The position numbers were made by a program, and so were the translations under genes. Under the pieces are notes generated by a model that was not told where the DNA came from, ran no database searches, and saw only the letters and a list, made by a program, of their open reading frames with translations. 20,066 nucleotides of DNA from Candidatus Zixiibacteriota bacterium (GTDB lineage Bacteria; SM23-81). The DNA lies in NCBI GenBank assembly GCA_030628225.1, contig DAOVRJ010000008.1, positions 1 through 20,066 on the forward strand, written 5' to 3'. Shown piece after piece: positions 1 through 8,381 of the stretch (positions within the stretch are counted from its first letter, which is position 1; the number at the start of each line of letters is the position of its first letter).

Positions 1-148
1 GCCTCACGTGGACAAGAAATCCAGGGAGCAATTTGAGATGCGCATCCACAAGAGACTCATAGACATCGTAGAAGCAACTCCAAAAACAATAGAGGCCCTG
101 ATGGGTTTGGATCTCCCCGCTGGCGTGGACGTGGAGATCAAAGCCTGA
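1..148 (+). CDS. rpsJ: 30S ribosomal protein S10 (uS10), C-terminal part only
   Basis: The window opens inside this gene; the reading frame begins at base 2 and ends with TGA at 146-148, leaving the last 48 residues. They contain the typical S10 C-terminal pattern: a [14 protein letters not shown] stretch, the IHKRLIDI strand and the closing [12 protein letters not shown]10 sits in the head of the 30S subunit and, as NusE, also takes part in transcription antitermination. It is the first gene of the S10 operon, which fits rplC starting 27 bases downstream. The start and promoter lie outside the window. Confidence 0.97.
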   Translation, partial: PHVDKKSREQFEMRIHKRLIDIVEATPKTIEALMGLDLPAGVDVEIKA

Positions 149-175
149 GGGCAATTGTCAGGATACTGTTGAGAG

Positions 176-1180
176 ATGATCGGACTCATTGGCAAAAAAG
201 TGGGAATGACGCGTATCTTTGGCCAAGCTGGAGAATCCATTCCGGTAACAGCCATCATAGCAGGTCCGTGTCGCGTTGTTCAGATAAAGACGAGCGAAAA
301 AGAGGGATACCAGGCAATTCAGCTAGGTGCCTTTGATCGGCGCAAGAAGCTGGTCAGGAAGCCGCAGTTGGGGCATTTTTCTAAGGCAGGAGTTGAGACC
401 AAAGCTAAATTGGCCGAGTTCCGCGTGGGGAACGTGGGTCCTTATCGCCTAGGACAGGAGCTTAAGGTGGACATTTTTCAAGAAGGCGATCGGGTTAAGG
501 TGACCGGAACTTCCAAGGGCAAGGGTTTCGCAGGGGTAGTAAAGAGATGGGGTTTCGCTGGAGGACCTAAGACCCACGGTCAATCTGATCGTCACAGGGC
601 GCCTGGTTCTATAGGTGGGGCATCTTGGCCTTCCCGTGTGTGGAAAGGGATGAAGATGGCCGGTCGAATGGGCTCTGAGCGGGTGACGATACTAAATCTG
701 AAGGTAGTCAAGGTTGATCTGGAGCAAAATGTTCTGCTGGTGAAGGGCGCTGTTCCGGGTGCTCGAAATGGATACCTGCTCATTCAAAGAACTACTGAGT
801 TGACGTCCGTGCCGATTTCTTCCGAAAAGGAGGAGGAGAAGGCAAAATCCGAGGGAAAGGTAGAGGAGAAACTCCAAAAAGTTTCTGCTCCCGAGGCGAC
901 AGCGCCGGAGGCCCCTAGCTCTTCCGAGGAGGAAGTTCCCCAAAAGGAGGAAGCTGCGCAGGAAGTTTTGTCAGAAGAGACGACAGATAAGACTGAGCCG
1001 GAGAAAGAAATAGCGGAAAAATCACAGCAACCCCCAGCTCCTGAGCAGGTATCGCCGGAGGTTAAAAGTTCTTCTACTGGGGAAACCCCGGCAGAAAATT
1101 CAGCTGCGCAGAAGGAGGAAGCTCCAGAGAAGAGAGCGGCCACGCCTGAAGAAGAGTCTACTGGAGAGAAAAAGGGATAA
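176..1180 (+). CDS. rplC: 50S ribosomal protein L3 (uL3) with a long acidic C-terminal tail
   Basis: L3 is an early-assembly protein of the large subunit whose central loop reaches toward the peptidyl-transferase centre. Residues 1 to about 207 are a normal bacterial L3: [15 protein letters not shown] at the N-terminus, [15 protein letters not shown] near 111-125, and the HRAPGSIG...[13 protein letters not shown] loop near 140-166. The family is usually 205-215 residues, but this protein has 334. Residues from about 210 to 334 (bases ~803-1177) form an additional low-complexity tail rich in Glu, Lys, Ala, Pro and Ser, with about 32 Glu against about 15 Lys and no aromatic residue, so probably disordered and strongly negative. 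The frame is open throughout and rplD begins 3 bases after the stop, so the tail is not an obvious frameshift artefact. The Shine-Dalgarno is weak (GAGAG directly before ATG). Confidence 0.97.
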   Translation: MIGLIGKKVGMTRIFGQAGESIPVTAIIAGPCRVVQIKTSEKEGYQAIQLGAFDRRKKLVRKPQLGHFSKAGVETKAKLAEFRVGNVGPYRLGQELKVDIFQEGDRVKVTGTSKGKGFAGVVKRWGFAGGPKTHGQSDRHRAPGSIGGASWPSRVWKGMKMAGRMGSERVTILNLKVVKVDLEQNVLLVKGAVPGARNGYLLIQRTTELTSVPISSEKEEEKAKSEGKVEEKLQKVSAPEATAPEAPSSSEEEVPQKEEAAQEVLSEETTDKTEPEKEIAEKSQQPPAPEQVSPEVKSSSTGETPAENSAAQKEEAPEKRAATPEEESTGEKKG

Positions 1181-1183
1181 GCT

Positions 1184-1813
1184 ATGGCTAAAGCGAGAAT
1201 ATTCAGCTCCGAGGGTCAACAGAAAAGCGAGATGGATCTTCCCGCCGATCTGTTTGGGATAAAACCCCATCGTGCAGCGCTATATGATGCCGTAAGAGCT
1301 CACTTGGCCAGTCGCAGAAGCGGGACGGCTTCTGCCAAAGGGCGGTCAGAGGTGAGGGGTGGTGGGGCGAAGCCCTGGCGGCAAAAGGGAACTGGGCGTG
1401 CCCGAGCGGGAACCAATCGTTCTCCTCTATGGCCTGGGGGAGGGGTGATCTTTGGTCCAAAGCCAAGGAAATATAGGTTGAAGTTACCACATAAGGTCGT
1501 ACGTTTGGCCCTAAAATCTGCTCTTTCATCCTGTGCTCAAGATGGCAGAGTTGTGGTTATTGAGAGTTTGAACATAAAAAAGCCTAAAACAAAAGATCTT
1601 TTTGGAATACTTGGTAATATGGGTTTTTCCAAGGGCAAAAAGCTGTTGATTCTAGATAAATATGACGAGAATATCTTCAAATCAGGTCGGAACATACCAG
1701 GATTGGTGCTCAGAACTGCTAATGCAATTAACGCATACGAAGTTCTCAATAGCGACCACGTAATATTCACAAAAGGGGCGCTGCAGAAATTTGAGGAGGT
1801 GTTATCAGCTTGA
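1184..1813 (+). CDS. rplD: 50S ribosomal protein L4 (uL4)
   Basis: L4 binds 23S rRNA and its extended loop lines the nascent-peptide exit tunnel; in some bacteria it also represses its own operon. The 209-residue product is close to the usual 200-210. The hallmark loop is present: [18 protein letters not shown] followed by [18 protein letters not shown], then the [15 protein letters not shown] helix. The ATG lies 3 bases after the rplC stop, indicating coupled translation. The stop TGA (1811-1813) overlaps the TTG start of rplW. No leader able to act as an L4 autoregulatory site can be judged, because the operon 5' end is outside the window. Confidence 0.97.
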   Translation: MAKARIFSSEGQQKSEMDLPADLFGIKPHRAALYDAVRAHLASRRSGTASAKGRSEVRGGGAKPWRQKGTGRARAGTNRSPLWPGGGVIFGPKPRKYRLKLPHKVVRLALKSALSSCAQDGRVVVIESLNIKKPKTKDLFGILGNMGFSKGKKLLILDKYDENIFKSGRNIPGLVLRTANAINAYEVLNSDHVIFTKGALQKFEEVLSA

Positions 1814-2100
1814 AAGCGGCCAGAGAGATTATTGTGCGTCCCTTGATTACCGAGAAGGGAACTATGCTTAAAGGGCTGGGGAATAAATATCTCTTTAGTG
1901 TAGATAAAAGAGCGAACAAGATCGAGATCAAAGGAGCTATAGAGGAGATTTTTGAAGTTCACGTCACCTCGGTGAGAACTATACACATGCCAGGAAAAAA
2001 GAAACGAATGGGAAGGTTTGAGGGTAAACGCCCCGATTGGAAGAAGGCTGTTGTGACGGTTAAAGAAGGTGAGAGCATAGAGCTCTTTGAGGGCGTTTAG
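1810..2100 (+). CDS. rplW: 50S ribosomal protein L23 (uL23)
   Basis: L23 lies at the exit of the peptide tunnel and is the docking site for trigger factor and the signal recognition particle. The 96-residue product has the family pattern: an N-terminal [12 protein letters not shown] strand-helix, the [20 protein letters not shown] region and the basic loop [25 protein letters not shown]. The start is TTG at 1810, supported by GAGGAGGT at 1793-1800 and by an exact alignment with the family N-terminus. It overlaps the rplD stop by four bases (TTGA), a classic coupling arrangement. Confidence 0.96.
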   Translation: MKAAREIIVRPLITEKGTMLKGLGNKYLFSVDKRANKIEIKGAIEEIFEVHVTSVRTIHMPGKKKRMGRFEGKRPDWKKAVVTVKEGESIELFEGV

Positions 2101-2143
2101 CATATTCTTTTGATTACATCCTACTCTTGGACTGGACAGGAAA

Positions 2144-2968
2144 ATGAGTCTCAAGACATATAGACCGATCACACCGGGTCAAAGATTTAAAACAGGCTCC
2201 ACTTTCGAGGAAATCTCCGCCAAGAAACCTCACAAGCCTCTTTTGGTGGCTTTAAAGAAATCTGGTGGCAGGAATAATAATGGCCACGTCACCAGTCGCC
2301 ATCGAGGAGGTGGCCACAAGCGATTTTATCGAGTGATCGATTTTAGGCGCGACAAGCATGGAATTCCAGCAAAGATTGCCACCATCGAATATGATCCAAA
2401 CCGCGGTGCCAGAATTGCCCTTTTGCATTACCGGGATGGAGAAAAACGCTATATCATCGCTCCGTTAGGGCTGCAGGTGGGTCAGGAACTCATGTCTGGA
2501 CCAAAGGCCGAGGTAAAGTTGGGCAATTGTCTTCCCCTGAGCAATATACCTTTGGGTACGGAGATTCATAATATTGAGTTGAAGCCGGGCCGTGGTGGGC
2601 AGATTGCCCGGGGTGCCGGCACATCTGTGCAGCTAATGGCTAAAGAGGGTAAGTTCGCCTTGATTAAGCTCCCGTCTGGTGAGATAAGACAAGTGTTTTT
2701 AGATTGTCATGCCACCATCGGCCAGGTGGGCAATGTAGAGCATGAGGGCATTTCTAAGGGAAAAGCGGGAAGGAATCGCTGGTTAGGAAGACGGCCACGG
2801 GTGCGGGGTGTGGCAATGAACCCGGTTGATCATCCCCTGGGTGGGGGCGAAGGTAAGAGTTCAGGTGGACGCCATCCATGTACACCATGGGGTAAGCCCA
2901 CAAAAGGGTATAAGACGAGGAAACGAAGAAAAGACTCAGATAGATTTATTGTAAAAAGGAGAAGCTAG
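2144..2968 (+). CDS. rplB: 50S ribosomal protein L2 (uL2)
   Basis: L2 is needed for subunit association, tRNA binding and peptidyl-transferase activity. The product is 274 residues, the usual length. Visible motifs are [18 protein letters not shown] (50-67), the central SH3-like region, and the C-terminal [13 protein letters not shown] (225-237) with [15 protein letters not shown] after it. Asp229-His230 correspond to the conserved pair of E. coli (Asp228-His229), while the second His of the E. coli motif is Leu232 here; Bacteroidetes proteins often have Met at this place, so this is lineage variation and not loss of function. It follows rplW by 43 bases, with GGACAGGAAA just before the ATG. 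Confidence 0.97.
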   Translation: MSLKTYRPITPGQRFKTGSTFEEISAKKPHKPLLVALKKSGGRNNNGHVTSRHRGGGHKRFYRVIDFRRDKHGIPAKIATIEYDPNRGARIALLHYRDGEKRYIIAPLGLQVGQELMSGPKAEVKLGNCLPLSNIPLGTEIHNIELKPGRGGQIARGAGTSVQLMAKEGKFALIKLPSGEIRQVFLDCHATIGQVGNVEHEGISKGKAGRNRWLGRRPRVRGVAMNPVDHPLGGGEGKSSGGRHPCTPWGKPTKGYKTRKRRKDSDRFIVKRRS

Positions 2969-3008
2969 CCAGGACCGTCGTTGAAGTTTTTGGAAAGGGT
3001 GCTGCTAA

Positions 3009-3296
3009 ATGTCGCGATCCATTAAGAAGGGTCCTTATATTGACCCAAAGCTCTTAAAAAGAATCAATGCCATGAACAGGACAGGTGAGAAGAAGGTCTT
3101 GAAAACATGGGCACGGTCGTCTACTATATCACCTGAGTTCGTGGGACACACCCTGGCCATACATAATGGCAAAAAGTTTATTCCGGTCTACATATCGGAA
3201 AACATGGTGGGTCATAAGTTGGGAGAATTCTCTCCCACGAGGACTTTTCGTGGCCATAGCGGGAGGTTGTCGGCTCGGCCAACTGCATTGAAATAG
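3009..3296 (+). CDS. rpsS: 30S ribosomal protein S19 (uS19)
   Basis: S19 pairs with S13 in the head of the small subunit and helps form the intersubunit bridge near the A site. The 95-residue product matches the family from its first residues ([16 protein letters not shown]) through [32 protein letters not shown] and [11 protein letters not shown]. The ATG is preceded by GGAAAGGGTGCTGC, an adequate ribosome-binding region. It lies 40 bases after rplB and 49 bases before rplV, in canonical order. Confidence 0.97.
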   Translation: MSRSIKKGPYIDPKLLKRINAMNRTGEKKVLKTWARSSTISPEFVGHTLAIHNGKKFIPVYISENMVGHKLGEFSPTRTFRGHSGRLSARPTALK

Positions 3297-3332
3297 CCAT
3301 GCGTACTGAAGAATGTTTTGCCGTTTTGCGTT

Positions 3333-3338
3333 GAGGAG
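3333..3338 (+). promoter_or_regulatory. Ribosome-binding site deciding the rplV start
   Basis: GAGGAG, seven bases before ATG 3346. It favours this start over the in-frame ATG at 3313, which has no comparable sequence upstream. Confidence 0.75.
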
Positions 3339-3345
3339 ATGGGTC

Positions 3346-3690
3346 ATGCAAGCCAGAGCACTAGCCAGATATGTAAGAAGCTCACCCCGGAAGATGAGGA
3401 GGGTGGTGGATGTGGTGCGAGGAGAGCCTGTGCAGAAGGCTCTAAGCGTTTTGAGCTTCATGCCCCAATCAGCCTCCGTTCCGGTCATGAAAACCCTTAA
3501 ATCGGCAGTGGCAAATGCTATAAATATCGCTGGTCCTAACCTGCATATGGAAGACCTGTACGTGAAGGAAGCCTATGTGAATCAAGGGCCCACTATGAAA
3601 CGATTTCGACCACGTGCTATGGGACGGGCCTCCAGAATTCGAAAAAGAAGCAGCCATCTGACTATTGTGGTAGCCGATCATCAAGCATAA
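3346..3690 (+). CDS. rplV: 50S ribosomal protein L22 (uL22)
   Basis: L22 binds all domains of 23S rRNA, and its beta hairpin lines the exit tunnel (site of macrolide-resistance mutations). I place the start at ATG 3346, giving 114 residues beginning [20 protein letters not shown], which aligns with the family N-terminus and has GAGGAG seven bases upstream. The frame is open to another ATG at 3313, but the 11 extra residues are not L22-like and that ATG lacks a Shine-Dalgarno. Later motifs are the [14 protein letters not shown] helix and the hairpin [29 protein letters not shown], the usual L22 C-terminal signature. Confidence 0.96.
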   Translation: MQARALARYVRSSPRKMRRVVDVVRGEPVQKALSVLSFMPQSASVPVMKTLKSAVANAINIAGPNLHMEDLYVKEAYVNQGPTMKRFRPRAMGRASRIRKRSSHLTIVVADHQA

Positions 3691-3710
3691 TATTATACAG
3701 GAGGTCATCT

Positions 3711-4436
3711 TTGGGACAAAAGGCAAACCCCATAGGCCTGCGTTTAGGGATTAATAAAACTTGGGATTCTCGTTGGTTTTCTATCCGTAACTATGCGGCC
3801 TTCCTTCAAGAGGACCTTACTATAAGAAAATATATCAAGAGTAGGCTTCAACGGGCTGGCGTTGCGAAAGTAGAGATACAAAGAGCACCAAAGAGGATCA
3901 CCATCGACATCCATACTGCCCGCCCCGGTATCGTTATAGGTAGGAAAGGGATTGAGGTGGAGAGACTTAAAGAGGAACTGCAACATCTAACGGGAAAAGA
4001 GATTTACATCAACATACAGGAGATCAAGCGACCGGAGCTGGATGCCCATTTGGTGGCTGAGAATGTTGCTCGGCAGTTGGAGCAGAGAGTTTCCTTTCGT
4101 AGGGCTCTGAAAAAGACTGTGGCGTCCACTATGCGGATGGGTGCTCAGGGGATTCGAATTGCCTGTTCCGGCCGTTTGGGTGGTGCGGAGATGGCCAGAA
4201 AAGCACAGTACCATGAAGGTAGAGTGCCCCTTCACACCCTTAGGGCGAACATCGATTTTGCCAAAGTAACGGCCAAGACCACTTTCGGTTGTATTGGGGT
4301 GAAAGTGTGGATCTGCAAAGGAGAGATGTTGGGCACCGAGGCAGGTAAGGAGACACAATTAGCCCCGGAACGAAAAACACGATATGGAGGACGAAAGCCC
4401 TTCAGAGGTGGCGGAAAACGCAGCGCGGCTCGCTGA
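3711..4436 (+). CDS. rpsC: 30S ribosomal protein S3 (uS3)
   Basis: S3 lines the mRNA entry channel of the 30S subunit. The 241-residue product has the family N-terminus [14 protein letters not shown], a KH type-2 domain with the GRKG loop at 77-80 (in [15 protein letters not shown]), and the C-terminal domain with [23 protein letters not shown] and [14 protein letters not shown]. It ends in a basic Gly/Arg/Lys tail slightly longer than that of E. coli (233 residues). The start is TTG, with a strong AGGAGGT at 3699-3705 five bases upstream. rplP starts 13 bases after the stop. Confidence 0.97.
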   Translation: MGQKANPIGLRLGINKTWDSRWFSIRNYAAFLQEDLTIRKYIKSRLQRAGVAKVEIQRAPKRITIDIHTARPGIVIGRKGIEVERLKEELQHLTGKEIYINIQEIKRPELDAHLVAENVARQLEQRVSFRRALKKTVASTMRMGAQGIRIACSGRLGGAEMARKAQYHEGRVPLHTLRANIDFAKVTAKTTFGCIGVKVWICKGEMLGTEAGKETQLAPERKTRYGGRKPFRGGGKRSAAR

Positions 4437-4440
4437 GGAG
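4435..4440 (+). promoter_or_regulatory. Ribosome-binding site deciding the rplP start
   Basis: GAGGAG overlapping the rpsC stop codon, nine bases before ATG 4450. It supports the short L16 start and suggests coupling of rplP translation to rpsC. Confidence 0.7.
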
Positions 4441-4449
4441 AATACGATT

Positions 4450-4872
4450 ATGCTCATGCCCAAAAGGGTCAAGCATCGAAAAGAACATCGGGGTCGCCGG
4501 CGCGGTATGGCTAACCGCGGCAACGAAGTAAGTTTCGGCGATTATGGAATGCAGGCGCAAGAACCAGCTTGGCTGACCAGTCGCCAAATCGAGGCTGCGC
4601 GAGTGGCCATGACTCGTTATATCAAGCGCGGTGGAAAAGTGTGGATTCGAATTTTTCCCAGCAAGCCAGTGACTGCAAAACCAGCGGAGACCAGAATGGG
4701 CAAAGGAAAGGGCTCACCGGAAGGATGGGTGGCTGTAGTGAAGCCCGGCAGAGTTCTTTTCGAGCTCAGCGGAGTATCTCAGAAGCTGGCCAAGGAGGCG
4801 CTGCGGCTGGCCGCTCAAAAACTTCCTATCAAGACGAAATTTGTAACAAGACGAGAATTCTGGGGAGACTAA
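4450..4872 (+). CDS. rplP: 50S ribosomal protein L16 (uL16)
   Basis: L16 is a late-assembly protein near the A site and central protuberance. I place the start at ATG 4450, giving 140 residues starting [19 protein letters not shown]. The frame is open 22 codons upstream to an ATG at 4384, but that part lies inside rpsC and is an acidic, non-L16 sequence. GAGGAG at 4435-4440 (overlapping the rpsC stop) serves the chosen start. Family motifs: [60 protein letters not shown]. The last 70 residues are the expected L10e-like fold. Confidence 0.96.
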   Translation: MLMPKRVKHRKEHRGRRRGMANRGNEVSFGDYGMQAQEPAWLTSRQIEAARVAMTRYIKRGGKVWIRIFPSKPVTAKPAETRMGKGKGSPEGWVAVVKPGRVLFELSGVSQKLAKEALRLAAQKLPIKTKFVTRREFWGD

Positions 4873-4878
4873 GAGAGA

Positions 4879-5106
4879 ATGAAGCCTGAACGCATCCGAG
4901 AAAAAACCGACGGGGAGTTGATTAAGCTGAGAGATGATCTTCAGGAAGAGCTATTTAATCTGCGATTTCAGTTGGTTTCTCGTCAGCTTGACAATCCACT
5001 AAGGATCCGATTAGTGCGTCGAGACTTGGCCCGAGTGAAATCCATTATGCAAGAGCGGCATCTGGAGAAGGAGAAACAGGCGAGTCAAAAGGGCGAGGGG
5101 GTATAA
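4879..5106 (+). CDS. rpmC: 50S ribosomal protein L29 (uL29)
   Basis: L29 is a two-helix protein beside L23 at the peptide exit site. The 75-residue product shows the family features: an N-terminal helix with LIKLRDDLQEELFNLRFQLVSRQLDNP-type spacing (residues ~14-40) and the second helix IRLVRRDLARVKSIMQER. It is about ten residues longer than the usual 62-68, the excess being a charged Lys/Glu/Gln tail. It starts six bases after the rplP stop, and its stop lies three bases before rpsQ, so the three genes are tightly coupled. Confidence 0.95.
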   Translation: MKPERIREKTDGELIKLRDDLQEELFNLRFQLVSRQLDNPLRIRLVRRDLARVKSIMQERHLEKEKQASQKGEGV

Positions 5107-5109
5107 ATT

Positions 5110-5391
5110 ATGGGAGACCAGCAGCAGGCGAGCTTTCCCCAGCGAGGCCGTAGAAAGACGATGGTGGGTAAGGTTGTCAGCGAAAACATGAATAAAACGG
5201 TTGTTATTTTGGTGCAGGCGTTGCAGATGCACCCCCTCTATGGTCGGGTTGTAAAGAGATCGAAGAAGCTGTTGATTCACGATGAGAAGAACGAGTGCCA
5301 CGTCGGTGATCTGATCAAGGTTCGGGAAACAAGACCTATAAGCAAGAGAAAACGATGGCTGATGGTAGAGGTTCAAAAGAAGGCTAAGTAG
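5110..5391 (+). CDS. rpsQ: 30S ribosomal protein S17 (uS17)
   Basis: S17 is an OB-fold protein that binds 16S rRNA early in 30S assembly. Of the 93 residues, about 17 to 90 are the normal domain: KTMVGKVVSENMNKTVVI, the HPLYGRVVKRSKKLLIHDE strands and the VGDLIKVRETRPISKRKRW motif. The first ~15 residues (Gln-rich, then basic) are a short extension beyond the shortest family members. GAGGGGGT precedes the ATG by about seven bases, and no nearer in-frame ATG before the core has a better site, so the start at 5110 is retained. Confidence 0.95.
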   Translation: MGDQQQASFPQRGRRKTMVGKVVSENMNKTVVILVQALQMHPLYGRVVKRSKKLLIHDEKNECHVGDLIKVRETRPISKRKRWLMVEVQKKAK

Positions 5392-5415
5392 TTCCTTAGA
5401 GTAGGATGACAATCT

Positions 5416-5784
5416 ATGATTAAGGTAGAAACATCTCTTAATGTGGCCGATAATTCTGGGGCCAAGCGAGTTTGTTGCATTCACGTTCTAGGTGGGTCGA
5501 AACGGCATTATGCCAGCGTGGGCGATATCATTGTCATAAGCGTCAAAGTTGCTATTCCCGGTAGTGCTGTTAAAAAGGGGGATGTGGGGAAGGCTGTGGT
5601 GGTCAGAACACGCAAAGGGATACGTCGCAAAGATGGTTCTTACATAAGCTTTGGAGAAAATGCGGCCGTTTTGATTGATGAGCAGCGAGAGCCCAGGGGC
5701 ACGCGTATATTTGGACCGGTGGCCCGGGAGCTCAGGGAGAAACAATTTATGAAAATTATTTCCCTGGCTCCGGAGGTTCTGTAA
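5416..5784 (+). CDS. rplN: 50S ribosomal protein L14 (uL14)
   Basis: L14 forms intersubunit bridges with 16S rRNA and is the binding site of the silencing factor RsfS. The 122-residue product has the exact family length and motifs: the N-terminus [17 protein letters not shown], the [19 protein letters not shown] strand pair, [16 protein letters not shown] and [23 protein letters not shown] sequence lies upstream of the ATG. It follows rpsQ by 24 bases in canonical spc order. Confidence 0.97.
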   Translation: MIKVETSLNVADNSGAKRVCCIHVLGGSKRHYASVGDIIVISVKVAIPGSAVKKGDVGKAVVVRTRKGIRRKDGSYISFGENAAVLIDEQREPRGTRIFGPVARELREKQFMKIISLAPEVL

Positions 5785-5827
5785 GGGGTAATCTTGTTGA
5801 GGGATCTCGTTGAGGGGGACGGATAGT

Positions 5828-6139
5828 ATGAAGGTCTTAAAGGGCGATACGGTGGTGGTTATTTCTGGGAACGATCAGGGTAAGATGGGAAAGGTATTGA
5901 AAGTAGAGCCCGGATCTAGAAGAATTATTGTGGAGGGCATCCACTTTATCAAAAGACACACTCGACCTTCCCAGAAGAGTCAAAAAGGGGGCATTGTAGA
6001 AAAAGAAGCTCCTATTAAAGCCAGTAATGTTTTAGTTTATTGTCCGAAATGTGATCGAGGTGTCCGTGTGGGGAGGAAAGCGTTGAAAGACGGTCGGCGG
6101 GTTCGTTTCTGTCGTCGTTGTGGAGAGATGTTCACCTAA
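5828..6139 (+). CDS. rplX: 50S ribosomal protein L24 (uL24), zinc-ribbon form
   Basis: L24 is one of two assembly initiators of the 50S subunit. The start is ATG 5828, served by GAGGGGGA eight bases upstream; an in-frame TTG at 5810 lies inside that same region and is less likely. The 103-residue protein has an N-terminal KOW motif (residues ~3-30, with [18 protein letters not shown]), the [21 protein letters not shown] loop region, and a C-terminal four-Cys zinc ribbon (Cys72, Cys75, Cys95, Cys98; CPKC and CRRC). That C4 ribbon is common in many bacteria but absent from E. coli L24. Confidence 0.95.
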   Translation: MKVLKGDTVVVISGNDQGKMGKVLKVEPGSRRIIVEGIHFIKRHTRPSQKSQKGGIVEKEAPIKASNVLVYCPKCDRGVRVGRKALKDGRRVRFCRRCGEMFT

Positions 6140-6162
6140 TTTCGAGGCGAGGTCGTGGTTCT

Positions 6163-6705
6163 ATGGCGCGCTTAAAGAAACAGTACAACGAGGAGATCGT
6201 TCCGGCCCTCACCAAGAAATTTAAATACAGGAACAGAATGCAGGTGCCCAAGCTGGAAAAGGTTGTCGTTAATATGGGCACCGGCGACGCTTTGACCAAT
6301 GCGAAATTATTGGATGCCGCCGTGGAAGATCTGACCATTATTGTGGGTCAACGGCCGGCTATTACCAGAGCGAAGAAGTCAATTTCCAATTTTAAGCTCA
6401 GAGCCGGTATGGCAATTGGTTGCCGAGTTACTCTTCGGCGGGAGCGAATGTACGAATTTTTCGACAGGCTGGTTAATGTGGCCATTCCCAGGATCAGGGA
6501 TTTCAGAGGTGTGCCCACTAAATCCTTTGATGGTCGCGGTAACTATACTTTAGGTATCACCGAGCAGATCGTTTTTGCTGAGATCGAATACGACAACGTT
6601 GAAAAGATAAGGGGCATGGATGTCACGGTGGTGACTACTTCCAAAACAGACGAAGAGGCCATGGAACTACTCAGATTGCTGGGGATGCCTTTTCGAACTT
6701 CGTAA
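6163..6705 (+). CDS. rplE: 50S ribosomal protein L5 (uL5)
   Basis: L5 binds 5S rRNA and contacts P-site tRNA and S13. ATG 6163 gives 180 residues beginning [20 protein letters not shown], the family N-terminus and the usual length; the open frame extends 15 codons upstream into rplX without L5 similarity. GAGGCGAGGT lies about ten bases before the ATG. Motifs: [71 protein letters not shown] and the closing LLRLLGMPF. It ends 11 bases before rpsN. Confidence 0.96.
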   Translation: MARLKKQYNEEIVPALTKKFKYRNRMQVPKLEKVVVNMGTGDALTNAKLLDAAVEDLTIIVGQRPAITRAKKSISNFKLRAGMAIGCRVTLRRERMYEFFDRLVNVAIPRIRDFRGVPTKSFDGRGNYTLGITEQIVFAEIEYDNVEKIRGMDVTVVTTSKTDEEAMELLRLLGMPFRTS

Positions 6706-6716
6706 AGGGAGGGTGT

Positions 6717-6902
6717 GTGGCCAAGAAAGCACTCATCGAGAAGTCGAGACGAAATCCTAAATTTGCTGTTCGAAAATATAATCGTTGCCAGCGTTGCGGA
6801 CGGCCGCGAGGATATCTGAGAAAGTTCGGACTGTGCCGGATCTGTTTTAGAGAACTGGCTTTAGATGGTAAGATCCCCGGGATAACTAAGGCGAGTTGGT
6901 AG
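6717..6902 (+). CDS. rpsN: 30S ribosomal protein S14 type Z (uS14, zinc-binding)
   Basis: S14 organises the 3' domain of 16S rRNA in the head of the 30S subunit. This is the short, zinc-binding form: 61 residues with Cys24, Cys27, Cys40 and Cys43 (RCQRCG and LCRICF) and the closing [10 protein letters not shown]. coli has the long zinc-free form of about 100 residues. The start is GTG at 6717, behind the GGGAGGGTGT sequence; residues [10 protein letters not shown] match the family start. It lies between rplE and rpsH as expected. Confidence 0.96.
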   Translation: MAKKALIEKSRRNPKFAVRKYNRCQRCGRPRGYLRKFGLCRICFRELALDGKIPGITKASW

Positions 6903-6949
6903 AGATAGAAACGTGATTCGAATTTCATGCTGGCTTCGGGAGGAAGCTA

Positions 6950-7348
6950 ATGACCATGACTGATCCCATAGCGGATATGTTGACCAGAATACGCAACGGG
7001 TATAAGGCTAAGTTTCGAAAAGTTGACATTCCAGCCTCCAACTTGAAGAAGGAGATTGCTCGGATTCTGTTGGAGGAGATGTATATAGGAAACTATAAAA
7101 TAATCGAAGATGATTGGCAGGGTATTATTCGCGTCTACCTCAAGTACGACGCAAAGGAGAACATTCCCATTGTTGGACTTAAAAGGATCAGCAAACCAGG
7201 AAAACGCGTTTATGCGACTAAGGATAAGATTCCGAGAGTACGGAACGGTTTAGGAACGGCCATTATATCAACCTCAAAAGGAATTATTACCGACAGGGCG
7301 TGTCGCCAACTTGGGATTGGTGGAGAGGTCCTGTGCTATGTGTGGTAA
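6950..7348 (+). CDS. rpsH: 30S ribosomal protein S8 (uS8)
   Basis: S8 binds helix 21 of 16S rRNA and in E. coli represses the spc operon. The 132-residue product has the family start [14 protein letters not shown] and the C-terminal signature [28 protein letters not shown] (read as two blocks), ending [10 protein letters not shown] second in-frame ATG at 6956 is possible (two residues shorter), but GGGAGG at 6938-6943 is better spaced for 6950. I could not identify an S8-type operator hairpin near rplE. Confidence 0.96.
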   Translation: MTMTDPIADMLTRIRNGYKAKFRKVDIPASNLKKEIARILLEEMYIGNYKIIEDDWQGIIRVYLKYDAKENIPIVGLKRISKPGKRVYATKDKIPRVRNGLGTAIISTSKGIITDRACRQLGIGGEVLCYVW

Positions 7349-7371
7349 TTTTAATTGGACCTAATATTTAT

Positions 7372-7377
7372 GGAGGT
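7372..7377 (+). promoter_or_regulatory. Ribosome-binding site deciding the rplF GTG start
   Basis: GGAGGT, seven bases before GTG 7385. It favours the GTG start over the upstream in-frame ATG at 7355. Confidence 0.75.
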
Positions 7378-7384
7378 AAGGCAG

Positions 7385-7924
7385 GTGTCAAGAGTCGGAC
7401 GCATGCCCATCGAAATTCTCCCTGACGTCAAGGTTACGGTAAACCATGACTCAGTGTCCATCGAAGGCCCCAAAGGGCGGTTGGTTCAGACCATCCACCC
7501 CAGCGTTGCAGTTAAAAAAGAGGGCGGAGCTCTTCTGGTCCAAAGGTCGTCTGAGAGTAAACTGCATAAGTCCTTACACGGTCTTACGCGGACTCTCCTG
7601 TTCAACATGGTCGAGGGTGTGACCAAGGGACATCAAAAGAACTTGCAGATAAAAGGGGTCGGCTATCGAGCCGATTTGCAGGGAAAGGCCCTAGTGCTTC
7701 AATTGGGTTTCTCACATCCTATCATTTTCAGAGCGCCGGAGGAGATTCAATTTACGCTGGACAAAAAGGGTGTTTCGATTTCCGTTTCCGGAATTGATAA
7801 ACAGTTGGTTGGACAGGTAGCTGCTAAGATCAGGTCATTTCGCCCTCCGGAGCCATATAAGGGAAAAGGGATCCGGTATGAGGGAGAGCTGGTGCGAAGA
7901 AAAGCTGGCAAAACTGGAGCTTAG
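7385..7924 (+). CDS. rplF: 50S ribosomal protein L6 (uL6)
   Basis: L6 lies near the factor-binding stalk base and the sarcin-ricin loop. The GTG at 7385 gives 179 residues beginning MSRVGRMPIEILPDVKV, which fits the family start; GGAGGT sits seven bases upstream. The in-frame ATG at 7355 would add ten residues unlike L6 and has no Shine-Dalgarno. Two tandem alpha/beta domains are visible, each about 80 residues, and the C-terminal signature RSFRPPEPYKGKGIRYEGE followed by VRRKAGKTGA is complete. Confidence 0.96.
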   Translation: MSRVGRMPIEILPDVKVTVNHDSVSIEGPKGRLVQTIHPSVAVKKEGGALLVQRSSESKLHKSLHGLTRTLLFNMVEGVTKGHQKNLQIKGVGYRADLQGKALVLQLGFSHPIIFRAPEEIQFTLDKKGVSISVSGIDKQLVGQVAAKIRSFRPPEPYKGKGIRYEGELVRRKAGKTGA

Positions 7925-7954
7925 GCATTTTTCTAGCGCAGGAGCGGTTTTGGA

Positions 7955-8329
7955 ATGGAGAAGAGAACAAAAAGGATTTCAAAAACTAGGTATCGGCGGA
8001 AGTTACGTGTTCGTGGGAAAATCCGTGGGACGGCCGATCGGCCTCGCCTTACCGTGTTTCGCAGCTTGAGAAAAATCTACGCTCAGCTTGTTGATGACAA
8101 TAAGCAGAGTACATTGGCGGCAGTATCGAGCCTTTCCTCGGAACTAAAAAAGAGCCTAAAAGGAAAAGAGACAAAGCTGGAAGTCGGCAGATTGGTAGGG
8201 CTCCTCCTGGCTCAACAGGCGGCAAAGCAAGGTATTAAAAGAGTAGTCTTTGACCGTGGTTCATATCTATACCATGGACGCGTTAAAGCATTGGCTCAGG
8301 GTGCTAGAGAAGGGGGCCTGGAGTTCTGA
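7955..8329 (+). CDS. rplR: 50S ribosomal protein L18 (uL18)
   Basis: L18 binds 5S rRNA with L5 and helps anchor it in the central protuberance. The 124-residue product has the basic N-terminal arm (RTKRISKTRYRRKLRVRGKI), the DRPRLTVFRSLRKIYAQLVDD strand region and the closing FDRGSYLYHGRVKALAQGARE, which is the family signature. Length is slightly above the typical 117-122. The ATG follows GCAGGAGCGG. It sits between rplF and rpsE as expected. Confidence 0.96.
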   Translation: MEKRTKRISKTRYRRKLRVRGKIRGTADRPRLTVFRSLRKIYAQLVDDNKQSTLAAVSSLSSELKKSLKGKETKLEVGRLVGLLLAQQAAKQGIKRVVFDRGSYLYHGRVKALAQGAREGGLEF

Positions 8330-8381
8330 TATGACGTTAGACGGGAGTAGGGAAAGCTAACTTACTCAGGCGGAGGATAAA

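Noticed and set aside
1537-2172. Long minus-strand open frame (about 210 codons) across rplD and rplW
   Set aside because: It is antisense to two certain ribosomal-protein genes, has no ribosome-binding site or family motif, and its composition follows from the opposite strand.
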